Below, piece after piece: positions 12,976 to 25,900 of a DNA stretch of 64,000 nucleotides; position 1 is the stretch's first letter; each line of letters starts with the position of its first letter. A program made the position numbers and the translations under genes. The DNA is taken from contig NC_091971.1 in NCBI RefSeq assembly GCF_036711975.1, forward strand, positions 3,975,501-4,039,500, written 5' to 3'. The notes beneath the pieces are model-generated. The model did not search any database. It was not told where the DNA came from and worked only from the letters and a program-made list of their open reading frames with translations. This stretch comes from Onthophagus taurus. Its lineage: Eukaryota > Arthropoda > Insecta > Coleoptera > Scarabaeidae.

Positions 12976-13711
12976 TACGGTTTTGGAGCGAAAAAAAATT
13001 ACTAGGGAAAAGCATTTTTTATTTATTTATTTCAAGAGCGATGTGGCTTCTCTTTCTTTAATATCGAAACCAGCGTGTTAATTAATTATAGTAAATTTCA
13101 ATAATTCTTTCTTTGCAACGGAAATCCCAAAGACAAAATAACCCAAAATCTTTAAATGCAAATTAAACGTTGAAGTGTACTCACAGCTTTAATCTATCTA
13201 AATAGGGTGTAGAGTATCCCGTCGTCTTGATTACCACCAGATTGATTAAACGTGGAAAGTACTAGCGTTTCCCATTTAATCCAACGTTTCTTGTAGATTA
13301 CGTTTCTGCATTAAGCATCTAATAACGCAAACTCTGACTTTAGTAGTGTTTTTATAATAGCTTGAACCTGAGTTATTTTGACGAACGAATCATTACCTAG
13401 TGTAGCATCCAGTTCAGGTAATATAATCCTGGTAGAGCTTACACTTAGGCATTGTAAAGTCAAAACGTTTAAGACGGGTTTTAGAAATGATCAATATTTT
13501 TGTTTCCCACTGAACAGTATGGTGGATTTCAATACAACTTAATTAATTCAAAACGTGTTAATTTCTAAGAACTACATTTAATTCTCCTTGAACTTATCTC
13601 TACAATAATTAACTAAAATCATCAACAGCTGTCGTAATCGCATATTTTAACTGCATGTTGTGCTGGTAATCCTGACATTCAGTTCCCATTTCTCCTTCGC
13701 GTACGCTTTAG
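12976..13711. other. Intron upstream of the cadherin membrane exons
   Basis: No gene seen. A 25-bp stretch at about 13499-13523 ('tttcccactgaacagtatgg') matches the end of the 456-bp satellite unit at 10738-10760, a stray copy of that repeat. Confidence 0.4.
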
Positions 13712-13953
13712 TTGCGGCGAGGGCAGGGTGATGTCACAGGACAGCAAGGACTGCACGGACAAGGACGAGTGCCTCGATCTGCCGTGTCTAAACGGTGGCA
13801 CGTGCATCAACCAGGAACCGAGGTTGCGATATCGGTGTATCTGTCCGGACGGCTTCTCCGGGGACAATTGCGAAGCCGAACAGCAAAGCAGGACGCTCAA
13901 ACTCAGTATGGGTGCACTGGCAGCCATCCTGGTCTGTCTACTCATTATCCTAA
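13712..13953 (+). CDS. CadN: CadN alternative exon a: EGF-like domain plus membrane segment
   Basis: The exon follows acceptor 'cgctttag' and ends at donor 'gtgagg' (242 nt). It encodes a Cys-rich EGF-like module ('[16 protein letters not shown]', '[15 protein letters not shown]') and then a hydrophobic stretch '[12 protein letters not shown]' that begins the transmembrane helix. The exon at 14239 has the same domain order, the same phase at both ends and nearly the same length, so the two are mutually exclusive copies. In Drosophila CadN an equivalent pair (exon 18a/18b) supplies alternative membrane segments. G+C is clearly higher than in the surroundings. Which copy is the equivalent of 18a cannot be told here. 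Confidence 0.9.
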
Positions 13954-16900
13954 GTGAGGATCATTACGGATAACTTTATTAACTCCACACAAATCTTAAT
14001 CCTATTATTTTATGTACGCATGATGTAGAGTATAGTAACTAAGTTAGATGCGATTAATTAGATGCACGAATTAGTTTTTAATTTTCCATTCATTTTGATC
14101 GACGAAACGATCGATAATTTTTGTAAAAAATTGTCGATTAGCCTTAATATTCTCAGTGCCCGAGCAGCGCAGAGCGTGATTATAATCAACAAGTCATCAT
14201 CAGGGGGGTGAGTAATAATTGTTTGCACGATTCTGTAGATGTCCCCAAGGTTCGAAATTAGTGGACGGAACCTGCGTCAATGACAACGAGTGCATGTGGA
14301 TACCTTGTATAAACGGAGGTTTATGCAAAGATTACGAACCACCCATAAGGTACCTGTGTATGTGTCCAAATGGATATACAGGAACGCATTGTGAATTGGA
14401 ACTTCCCGCATCAAGAGCTATCGTGGCATCGAACGATTTTATTATTGCCGTTGTTGCTTGTTTAACATCACTTCTTGGTAAGTTTATAATACACATTTTA
14501 TTTTTCTTTTTTGCGATAAGGTTAAAATAAGATAAGGTTATGAAAAGATATCGTATTATAAACATTCACCTAATACAATGGTATCGTTTTCTGGAAAATG
14601 ATCAAACATTAAATTTCAGGACTTCCACTCCGTATAGAATTACAAAAGCATCAGCACGTCCATCCCTCCTTTCACGGCCTAATTGAAATTCTAACAATGA
14701 AAGGCTCCTTGCCTGTTATTAATTTCCTATGGCCCTACATTATACCATCATAGTTCGTACATTTCAATCACAGCGATGACTTTAGAGAGCTTATTGAACC
14801 TGGATTCTTTGGCAAACCGCGTTCGACGCCCGGTAGTAAGCACACCCAGTTACCATAATTTCCCCGTTCGCAAAAGCTGTTTTAATTAGTTTAGTATCGC
14901 TCGTCGGCTAATTGTGGATGGACAAGAGAGGCTTTCTAGCTTTTCCATTGTGTACATCAGCTCGGTAAATCCGGGATTTGTTCAAGCTCGTTATTCACAA
15001 TGCAAAGTCGATGTATAGGACAACCAGAAAGAGGATACACGTTCGATGAGATCAAGTTTAACGAAAGTCAGCCTCGAAGATTGATTAAAGTAAACGATGG
15101 GGGATTGTCGGGAGACGTGGATTGGATGGGTGGTCATATTTCGGAATTCGTGAAGCGGCGCTCTAATTGAACATAAATCGTCGCTTTTAAATGCAAATAA
15201 TTTTCCAATTTGAATATTCATGAGCCCCACGAAAGATTATTCCTTGCATGAACGGTGGGATTGGCAAATCCCAACCCTCCATTCTGGTTTCCAACTCGCG
15301 AATTTTAATGCAACTCGCCCAATCCAATTATAACTCATCATATATTTATCACACCAGTTGATCTTGGAAATAAATAAAATTTTATTTTATTAAAACCTTA
15401 TCTTAAATTACCAACACCTCGACATCAATTACAAAACATAAACACTCCTTAATAGTTTATTTTGCAAAATACACTTAACTCTCTACATTCTACAGCAATC
15501 AACGTGCCGGTCCAAAAGCATCATCATTATCTGAAATTAGGTAAAACCACAAACACTGCTTGATCCACCTCGAGCAAAATAATCGTTTGTTTAGTTAAGG
15601 GATAGTTTCTCGGTGCACAACAAAGAAAACTTGAAAGAGAACGTTAGGTTCTCGCTACTGTCGCACAGCTATGGCATGCAAATTTGCTAATTTTACATAA
15701 AATCTCCATACGGAGGGGTAACCTGGTACTAATACTAAATCTATGCGTCCCTTTTCTAGTCCTCGTTTTGGTCTTTGTCGTGTATAACCGGCGAAGGGAA
15801 GCCCACATTAAGTATCCAGGACCGGACGATGACGTCAGGGAGAATATCATTAACTATGATGATGAGGGAGGTGGTGAAGATGATATGACTGCGTTTGACA
15901 TCACTCCGCTACAAATTCCAATAGGGGGACCTTTACCAGAATTAGCACCACCTAAAATTGGATGTAAGTAAAAATTTACTTTATTTTTTTATAACTCATT
16001 TAGATTACATATAAAATTGTTTATATGGATAGTATTTGTATATTTCCATATTGTAGACATTTTCTGATTTAATATCGAAATCGGTCAAGATATAAATAAT
16101 AACACTTCTATAAGATGAACTTTAACTTATTTTACTCCATATCTAACTAATTTTTTATGTGTTAGTAAAGACTAGTAAAAGAAGTAATTTTAATATTTCT
16201 TAGACGTCCATGGATATCGTTGGAGATTTTAAAAATCGTTAGTAAATCTGACGAAATCTAGTAAATCGGGTCTTTCCTTGGCAGTATGTAATCGTTTGCC
16301 AGAAGAATTTGGCCTTCCACTAGAAGTATCTAGTCTTTTGTCAGCAGTATTTAGTGTTGTGCAAGTAGTATTCAGTCTTTGAAAGAACTGTCGTTAATCA
16401 GGAGGATACAGTATTCCATCAGCAGCAAATAATGTTCTGTTAGCAATATCTACTATTTTGCAAGCAGAATATAATCTTCTGTAAACAGTATCTAACTTCT
16501 GGAAGTAATATTTAATCTGCTGAAACAGTATCTAATCTTCTGCCAAAAGTATCTACTCTTCTGTTGACAGTATTTAGATCTAATATTCTGCGAAGATTTC
16601 TACAGGGTGAGTTATTAGTATCCCGGCGGTCGATAATTACTAAATCGTTTGAAAAACAGAAACTATTTTATACTAAAGTTGTTTGACTCATCACTTTCTA
16701 TTACGTAAAATTATTTTCACTTATACAAAGTGTCCTGCAACAATTGTACAATACTGCATCAGCGTATTCTCTGATCGAAAACAGACAAGAAAAGTCTAAT
16801 AAACATAGGTCCGAAAATAGACCAATTTCGAGATATTCAAAGTTTTAGTTTCATAAGCTGACCTATTGTAAACATCATTAATTCTAACGATTTAGATGCA

Positions 16901-19900
16901 GTAATTATATGATACCATGGTTACGATGGTTAAGATAAAGTTTAATAAATAATAAGATAATATTAAGTTAATTAATACAGTTCATTAATAATTTAACAAA
17001 ACAAGTAACAAAGATTGTCGAAGAAAATCGTTCAACCAGCATAAAAACAACGAATATTTAACAAATTGGAAAAGATTCATGTCATAATAAATGTTCAATA
17101 TGCGCACCATTTACTTCTAAACACAAACGGATACGTTTTCTAAATGAACTTCTAATGCGTTCAAAGATACCAGGAATTTGTTTTACTGTGTCAAATGCGT
17201 TACTAATTTTATTCTTCAAATCCTCCACATTTTGAACGTCTTCAGAATAAACAATTTGTTTTAAGTGTCCCCAAAACCAAAAATCTAACGGATTTAAATC
17301 TGGTGAACGAGGTGGCCCTCCTCGGCCAATCCACTTATTGCCAAATCTGTTATTTAAGTATGCTCGAGTAGCGCGTGCATAAAGTAGCAATCTTCTAGAA
17401 TTTGTTGATGTAATTCATCAAATGCCTCTGTAAGGTCATTTTGTAAAAAATGTATGTAGGCATCGGCTGTCAATCTCGTTGGAAGAAAAAATGGACCTAA
17501 TAACTGATCACCTATAACTCCAGCCCATACATTAACACTGAATCGCCACTGATGATGAGTTTCTAGTATTGCATGGGGATTTTCATCGCTCCAAACGTGC
17601 GCATTATGAATATTAAAAATTCCGCTTTGAGTAAATGTTGCTTCATCCGTAAATACAATGTTTATGGGAAAGTCGACGTTTACTACCTCTTCCTGTATGG
17701 CCCACCTACAAAAAATCTCTCTTTTTTCGCCATCATTTTCTCTTAGAGCTTGAACGATGTTGTAAGGGCCGATTTACATCAGACGAGCGAATGCTCATTC
17801 TATCCCCACTCTATCATATTCTTTTAGTGTAAACAGATGTAGAGCATTCTTTCGCTGTTCTGTCTGTGTTCTCAAAGATTCTAGGGAATATTCTAAGAAT
17901 GTTCGATCGCTTGATGTAAACGACACTAGAGCGTGCGAACAATTGCTTAGAGCCTTCTTGCGTGTTCGGACGTGCTCGCTCATCGGAGCGGTCTCTTCAA
18001 AGCGTTCTTGTGTTCTAGCCGAATGAGCATTCGTTCGGCTGATCTAAACATCTATGTGCAAGAATTCTTATTCTTGATTCTCATTTTTGCTCGTTGATAT
18101 TTTGGTGTAAACGCTAAAAACGCGCTTTCGTTTACACTAAAAGATCAAGAAAGAATGCTCTTGTTCTAGCTCTAGCTCTTTGTTCGTTTGGTTTAAATGC
18201 ACCTTAATGATAAGGATAAAGCAACTGCTCCCTTAACCCCTTAACCTACAACTTACGTTCCAGAATTTTGGGCCGAAAACGTAAACAAGCTTGCGCAGCC
18301 TTTGAGCCATTCGCACAACTTGTGTAAGTACGATGATCGGGCCAATCGTAAATATTACGGGCATCGCTCGTGGTACGACGGTCCCGGTTTGTAATTTGCC
18401 CCACCACCCTCACCACAAATTGCACCGACAGGGCTCGTGATATATTCTTATTATGGTTGACGCATAATTATTGCGGCTTTTCTTCGGTTTTTTTTCTTGA
18501 AAAACATGTTCAAATATACCCTTTGTTTTAAAAACATGTTAAACATGTTTTTGTTAAATATTCTCATCGTTTTTCCGCAAATTAATTTAAAAAATAATTA
18601 AACAAAAAGCCGCAATAATTATGCATCAACCTAATATCTCTTCGTATTTCTCCCCTCCACTTGTTCTCAGTGGCGTCAAGTTATTCTTGGTCACATTCGC
18701 ACGTCAAAATTTATTTTCACAAGATGTTTTGTGCTAAAAATTCTTCGACCGAAAGTGACAGTAGCGATAATATAAGTCCTGTTCGAAAAAAATGTATACG
18801 AGTTATTGATGATACTTCTGACGATGATCAACTACCAGAGCCATGGCTTTGGCAAGAAAGAAGAAATAGTCAAAAAATCTGGTACTATACGATGACTCCT
18901 GGTATAAGAGCGGCAGCCTTACATCAACTAGGAGGAAGTAGAAGACAGTTAGATGTATTCAATCTAATATTTGATGACGTATTCTGGGAAAATATTGTAA
19001 CCGAAACTAACCGGTATGCAGATCAAATACGAACGAATTCACACAGAACACGACAAATCGACGACAGTTGGTTTCCTGTAGATTCTAACGAAATTAAAAG
19101 ATATTTCGCGTTAACCATAATAATGGCACAGGTAAAAAACCAAGAATACAAATGAATTGGTCGAAGAGGGCTGTTATCGAAACGCCGATATTTAGAAAAT
19201 CAATGCCTTTGAAAAGATATCTGCAAATTACAAGGTGTTTGCATTTCGCAAATAATAATCTGGTTGCCAATACAGATAAATTGAGCAAGATTAGACCTGT
19301 GATCAAGTTTTTAAACCAACAATTTAAAGAAGTATATATAATGAAAGAAGACATTGCTATTGATGAATCGCTTATGAAATTCAAGGGGTGCCTATCTTAT
19401 AGGCAATTTAACCCATCAAAAAGGGCAAGGTTTGGCGTTAAATTTTATAAATTGTGTGAGTCCGATTCAGGCTATTGCTATGAATTTAAAATATATACAG
19501 GCCACGATAAAATAAACCGTGATGATAGCGCTTCGGAAAGTGTTGTGAAAGAGCTTTCTGAGTCAGTGTTGCACAGAGGTCACACTTTATACATAGATAA
19601 CTGGTATTCTTCCCCAAAATTGTTTATGACATTATCTTTTAATTATAAAACAAATGTAATTGGCACAGTACGTGGAAATAGGAAGCATATGCCAAAAGAT
19701 TTGTGTAATATAAAATTAAAAAGGGGGGAATATGCAATAAGAAGCTGCAACGGAATACTCGCTATAAAATGGAAAGATAAGCGAGATGTTTATATTATGA
19801 CGACAAAACATGAAACAGTCGAAATGACTACACAAGGATTCAACCGTACTCCAAAACCAAATTGTATTAGAGAGTACAATAAGGGAATGAATGGAATTGA

Positions 19901-22900
19901 TCTCCAAGACCAAATATTAGCTTGCTTTCCAGTAATGAGGAAATACATGAAAGGCTATAAAAATTTATAATAAAAATCTACAATGCGGTGAACGGTTGTT
20001 TTGTTAATGTTTTCTTGTGCAGAAATTCTTCTAATGCTGGTTCATGGACTCTTCTCAAAACTGCTTCTTCTAATTCCACCGGCCTTGTGTACTGTCTCTC
20101 CGTGGAATGGCTGTGAGTTACGCTTCCCGTTTCTTTTAATCTGAGAAATAGTCTGCTAAAGGTGTGACTATTAGGCAATCGTCTGTTCGGGAACCTTTGC
20201 GCGTAATGACGAGCTGCTAACGACGCATTTCCATCAGCTAGTCCGTAACAATACACCATATCCGCCATCTCTTCCTTGGAGTAATTAATAGGGGCCATAC
20301 TTAATAGTTTTATTAAATTAAATAGTAAAATAATAATTTCGTGAAGTATTATTATTTTTTTTTGATTAGACAACTTATCGTAATCATAGTAACGACTTAA
20401 TTATTATAAAAACAAATTTAAATTCATGATGTTAACAATATCAACTTATGAAACTAAATCTTTGAATATCTCGAAAATGGTCCATTTTCGGACCTATGTT
20501 TATTAGGCTTTTTTTGTTTATTTTTGATCATAGAATACGCTGATGCAGTTTTGTACAATCGTTGCGGGACACCTGTATAGGTGTTCCATTTAAGCGTAAC
20601 GGAGAGTATGTAGATTTTTTTAAATAGAATGCTCTGTATATTTTATCATATTATGAATAGAATTACATTTTTTTATACAACCGTATATGTTACTAACTCA
20701 TAACATTCATAGTTCCTGAGATATTCAATTGTTGAAACTTTACCGTTTCTCTCCTCATCAATAAGTTGAAACGAAAAATAACACGTTAAGATATGCAGCT
20801 AAAGTTTAGGATCATTTCGTTAAAACATCCTAATTACAAGAAACTTCCATCCCTCAACATGAAGGAACACCAGAAGACAACAGCTCGCGAGTTATCTTGA
20901 AAACATCCGTTCTAATTAACCAAGTAAAGTGAATTTTGTCACCAAGCATTAAGTTTCTCCATGCATTTCAAGTTTTCCATCAAGTTTTAGATCTAATTTC
21001 TCTATATATTTTTATTCTGTTTGTTTTAAAATTAATTTAAACAAACTACGTCTATTATTAATCTGTTATGTTAGTAACTGACATACCTCCATGGTCTAGT
21101 GGCTTTTATGCGGCTTCTATCGGAACAATTTCGAATTAGTTCCGGTTTGAAATCGGAATTGCGGTTCCATTTTGGCATTAGATTACAAATTGGATGAAAC
21201 TTCAAAAACTACAATCTAAAGTTACTTTTAGTAAAATATAAATTGATATTTTTTTTACCCAAATTGAAACCGCACTAAATCGTGTTAAACGATAAATGAC
21301 GTTGTGATTTATTACGCTCAAAATCACGAAAGATTGGTGATTGTGGATACGTTAAAATCGAATAGAGTTGTTTCAATCAATCAACAGGCGACAGCCGCTG
21401 ATCACAACATGGGCGATGGTAAACAGGTTAGCGAACTTTCAAACCTTCCCCAACCGCCCATATTCGATGGTTATTGAATTAACGGCTAACTGCTTTCTCA
21501 TGACAGCGTCGGTGCGGTTTTAATCGAATCTTGTCAGCTAGAAACTTTTAACTTTGACGCTTCAAGGTCTTTAAACGACACCCTTAAACAAATTTAATTA
21601 CAAAAATTGGTAAAGTCAAAACTTTTACCATCATTTTCAATTATTCACCTTTAGGCATGAGAACGGATCCAATACGTTCGTTTTACGATAACACACGTGT
21701 GTCCACCAATTAATTATACATGCAACCGGATTCATATAACCGCAGATGGTCTATACGCGAATTCACATGCGGTTGCATTATTTTGTACATACCCCACAGG
21801 AATATTCGGGGATGAAAAGCCCGCTGAAGGCGAAAGGGTAATTGTTGTTTGGAAGTGTAAATATTACCATCCATTTGAAAACGATTAAACTGCAGTTCCC
21901 GAAATGAAACGGTTGATTGTTCGTTCGTGCGTGCCAATTCCAATTTTTTTTAATCCTAAACAAACCGCGTTTTGTATGTTTTTTTTTTCGTTGTTTGCGT
22001 GAAACGATGTCGAAAATTTTTAATAATTTCTAGATTTGTAATTGACGGAATATTGATGTTTTGAAGGCTTCAATTTAAACGTTTTCCCGTTGAGAATAGA
22101 ATCTCCACGTGAATAATCCATGTTGCAATAACCTAGTTTAATCCAAGACTGGGTTATTAGTTTCCGTACGGCAGGTGGGACATGTTAAATTCCTTCGAGA
22201 CTAAAACTTAAGTAAATGTATATCAAGATTAGTAAAATAAGAAAAATTTTGAAATTTTCTTTTAAGACTTTGGCAAATTTGTCAATTTTCAGGAGGATTC
22301 CGCACCAATGATTTTAGTAATTTTGGAAGTTTTATCGAATTCTCTCTGCAAATCCACTCTATAAAAGTCTTCTTATTCTATTTTTACGGTTCGTCCTTGC
22401 TCTACACCGATGAAGCGTGAATTTCCTTATTAGATACAGCCGGAGTGGCTAAGTGACAGATAATTTTACACTTGAGAAGCTCCGGCTGGAGAAGTGCACT
22501 CTTTAAAGATTGCCGTCAATGACAATTTTTATACGAGCCAACAAAGCTTTAATTGGTACACATTCACGGTTTTATATAAAATATTTATTAAAAAGTAAAT
22601 ATGTACGATTTTTAAGTACAGGAGTCCCAAATTCATTGTCCACATAGTCTCTGAAACTAAAAGCGATAGACTAAAAGTAGCTTACATGTCATTATCTCGT
22701 TTTTTGAGAAACTGCTAATGCCGAAAACGTCTTTTGTTTTCGCCCTATCTTTTGAATAACTTGACAACCAGCTGTCAAATCGCCAACCATGGCTCGCTTG
22801 GTAAAGTCGTTCAACGCCAAGACAATTCGAAATTTGGTGGTAAAATTTAATGCCAGTGGTTCTTTGGCAACTTCGAAGCCCAAAGTTCCAACCCATACAC

Positions 22901-25900
22901 GCCGTAGTGATGACGCTACGCATAGCTCATAGCTGCTGTAAGTGCCGATATGCAAGTTTCTGTTCGGCGCCGCTCTCAGCAGTTTGACCCCTCGATGACG
23001 GTTTGGACTGAACTCGAAGAAAATGACATGAAGGACTACTGGTTCCAGCAAAATGATGCAACATTCCATACTGCTCGATTAACAATGGATTGGTACGCAG
23101 CAAGTACCAATGGGCACGTTCAGCCGGTGTCAACTGTTGAGTTGCTATATTAGCAGTCTTATTAGCAGTTTAGTAAATATCTCAGCGTAAGTAATCTGCG
23201 CTTAGTTGGTTGTGAAATTCTAGGTTAGGATTAACATTTTTTGTTTCTACCCTTTAATTTTGAAAACTGACAGAATTGTATAAAATGAAATGAGCCTTCA
23301 AATCAAGATCATCATCCACTATCTCTTGTAATAACACAAAATTTTCAAAAATATTATTGTTGGCCATAGTTTTAGGTTATGCAGAACCACTAATTCTCAA
23401 TTGCTTGTTCAGCCGATTTCGTTCCGCTGTATTAAAGCTCATACAACTAGCTGACTGATTTAATTCAACTGTTGACACCTGCTGAACGTACCCAATGTTT
23501 CCAAATCGATTGATATCAAAAAGTGGCAATTACAACAGGCCGGCGCGTTCGCCTGATTTGACACTTCCTGAGTTTATCCTGTGGGGATACTTTAAGAGCA
23601 AGGTTTATGTCAACAAACCAGACACTTAAGGCCAATATACGCCAGGAAATCCCACAACGACATTGAGGACAATTAAAAGGCTAACAAGCGTCACAAAGAA
23701 GCAGCGAAAACCCCCTTTATTACCCCAACACTACAAAAAAGCCAGTTAACACAGGCTATCAATAATTGAGAAGCCTCAACGGTAGCCTTACGCTGGAAAG
23801 AACTTCTAGGAACGAAATGTCAAAGTATAGCAAAACCGAATAAAACTTTCACATTGCTTCACGCTATAATTAATTAAGTTTATTGCTACCATATCAGCAA
23901 TACATTCCACAAACAATTACATTTTAACAATACTACAATTACATATATCACATTACAATACAATACATTTTATTTCCTATTCTACCCCTCCCCATCTCCT
24001 CTCCGCATCTCCCTACGCTGCCTTGTCGCCACCACCTCCCTCATCCATTCTCTTCCCTCTGCCCCCTCCCCCAGCACCTGCTTCCAGCCGATCACCTCCT
24101 CTCTTAGCTCGTCACACTGCCTCAGTAGATGCTCCAACGACTCCCACTCCCCCCCACATAGCCTACAACCCCTCTCCTCATCTCTCATCCAATACCTATT
24201 CGCTCTCTCCTCATTGCCGCATCTGAATCTTGCCACCATCCTCTTCCCCTCCTCATCCCCCTCCACCGACAGGTACTTCGGCAATCCCTCCGTTATTATT
24301 TCCTCATACTTAGGGTTGTACCTGCTCTCCCTTATCTGCCCCCTTCTTTCTTGCCTCTGTACATCTCTATCCCTGCTCTCCAGCTCTTTCCACATCTCAA
24401 TCCCTTCCCTCCTTCTATCATCTACCGCTTTCACTGAGTACCCCACCCTTCTGAAGTATTTCTCCCTCCCTCGTTGCCCGTAACCCCCTTTCCCTGCCTT
24501 AATCTCTTTCCAGCACTCCCCCAAAATTTTACATTGAGACCTCTTGAGACCTCTTCAACCCTCTCCTCAAAACGTACCGCCCTTTTACCCGCCTCCACTC
24601 TTAACTTGTCGACCTTCACTTCTTCTCTGACTATGTACTCCGGCGTCTCTTTTGCCAACCCCAAAACCCATCTCCAATACCTAGCCTTCACGCTATAATT
24701 AGGGCTTCAAAACAGAACTGACCTATCCTAACATTCCTTCACGCTATAATTGGAGTTTCTTCACGCTATAATTGGGGCTCAAAAGAAAACCGACATTCCT
24801 TCACGCTATAATTAGGGCTTCAAAACAAAACTGACCTATCCTAACATTCCTTCACGCTATAATTGGAGTTTCTTCACGCTATAATTGGGGTTCAAAAGAA
24901 AACCGACATTCCTTCACGCTATAATTTGGGTTCAATAGAAAACCAACATTCCTTCACGCTATAATTAGGGCTTCAAAACAGAACTAACCTATCCTAACAT
25001 TCCTTCACGCTATAATTGGAGTTTCTTCACGCTATAATTAGGGTTAAAAAGAAAGCCGACATTCCTTCACGCTATAATTAGGGTTTCAAAACAGAACTGA
25101 CCTATCCTAACATTCCTTCACGCTATAATTGGAGTTTCTTCACGCTATAATTGGAGTTTCTTCACGCTATAATTAGGGTTCAAAAGAAAACCGACATTCC
25201 TTCACGCTATAATTTGGGTTCAATAGAAAACCGACATTCCTTCACGCTATAATTAGGGCTTCAAAACAGAACTGACCTATCCTAACATTCCTTCACGCTA
25301 TAATTGGAGTTTCTTCACGCTATAATTAAGGTTCAAAAGAAAACCGACATTCCTTCACGCTATACTTAGGGTTAAAAAGAAAACCGACATTCCTTCACGC
25401 TATAATTAGGGTTTCAAAACAAAACTGACCTATCCTAACATTCCTTCACGCTATAATTAAGGTTAAAAAGAAAACCGACATTCTTTCATGCTAAAAGACT
25501 AGGTGCCTAGTACACCTATGCTTCAAAAACAGTTTGATCTGGAGTAGGTATGGGCATTAATGAACCAAATAGCATTAAATTGCCCTTCAGCTACCATAAC
25601 ATAACCATTTTTCAAGCAGAAGTTCTTGATATAAACTTCTGCACCGTTTTGAACCTAGGAAAGGGACAGAAAGGTGCATCCATAAGCATTTTGACAGACA
25701 GGCGGGCAATTCAGACCTACACGTGTGATTCCGCACCGATCAGAGAGTGTACCAGCAAACTGAAAGAACTCGCTAGCGGAAATGATGTTACTCTATGATG
25801 GGTTCCAAGTCACAAAGACATTGAGAGCAATACAAAGGCTAACAAGCTGTCCAAAAAGGCAGCGAAAACGCCCTTTATTGCACCCCAACCCAACTTAAAA

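Larger units (their letters stand above)
16726..20575 (-). mobile_element. Mariner-like (IS630-type, DUF4817 N-terminus) transposon, split by two later insertions
   Basis: The ends are inverted repeats of over 100 bp ('gcatcagcgtattct' and 'aataaacataggtccgaaaa' occur in both), with TA outside each end (16724-16725, 20576-20577). The minus-strand transposase is in pieces. 19978-20373 holds the helix-turn-helix N-terminus ('[20 protein letters not shown]'). About 17400-17762 holds the central region with '[11 protein letters not shown]' and '[10 protein letters not shown]'. 17082-17390 holds the C-terminal DDE part ('[19 protein letters not shown]'). It is split by a MITE and a piggyBac copy and has frame breaks of its own, so it is inactive. 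Confidence 0.85.

Noticed and set aside
13679-13957. Two further frames overlapping the first cadherin EGF exon
   Set aside because: They lack the Cys pattern and are shadows of the true frame; the high G+C of the exon keeps them open.
17795-17983. 62-codon minus-strand frame
   Set aside because: It lies wholly inside the Harbinger-type MITE and has no protein similarity.
24023-24698. Plus-strand proline/serine-rich frames
   Set aside because: They are antisense shadows of the G+C-rich LINE frame on the minus strand.
24687-25484. CRISPR-like look: constant core with variable spacers
   Set aside because: Only three spacer kinds are reused, lengths differ, there are no cas genes, and the setting is an insect intron.
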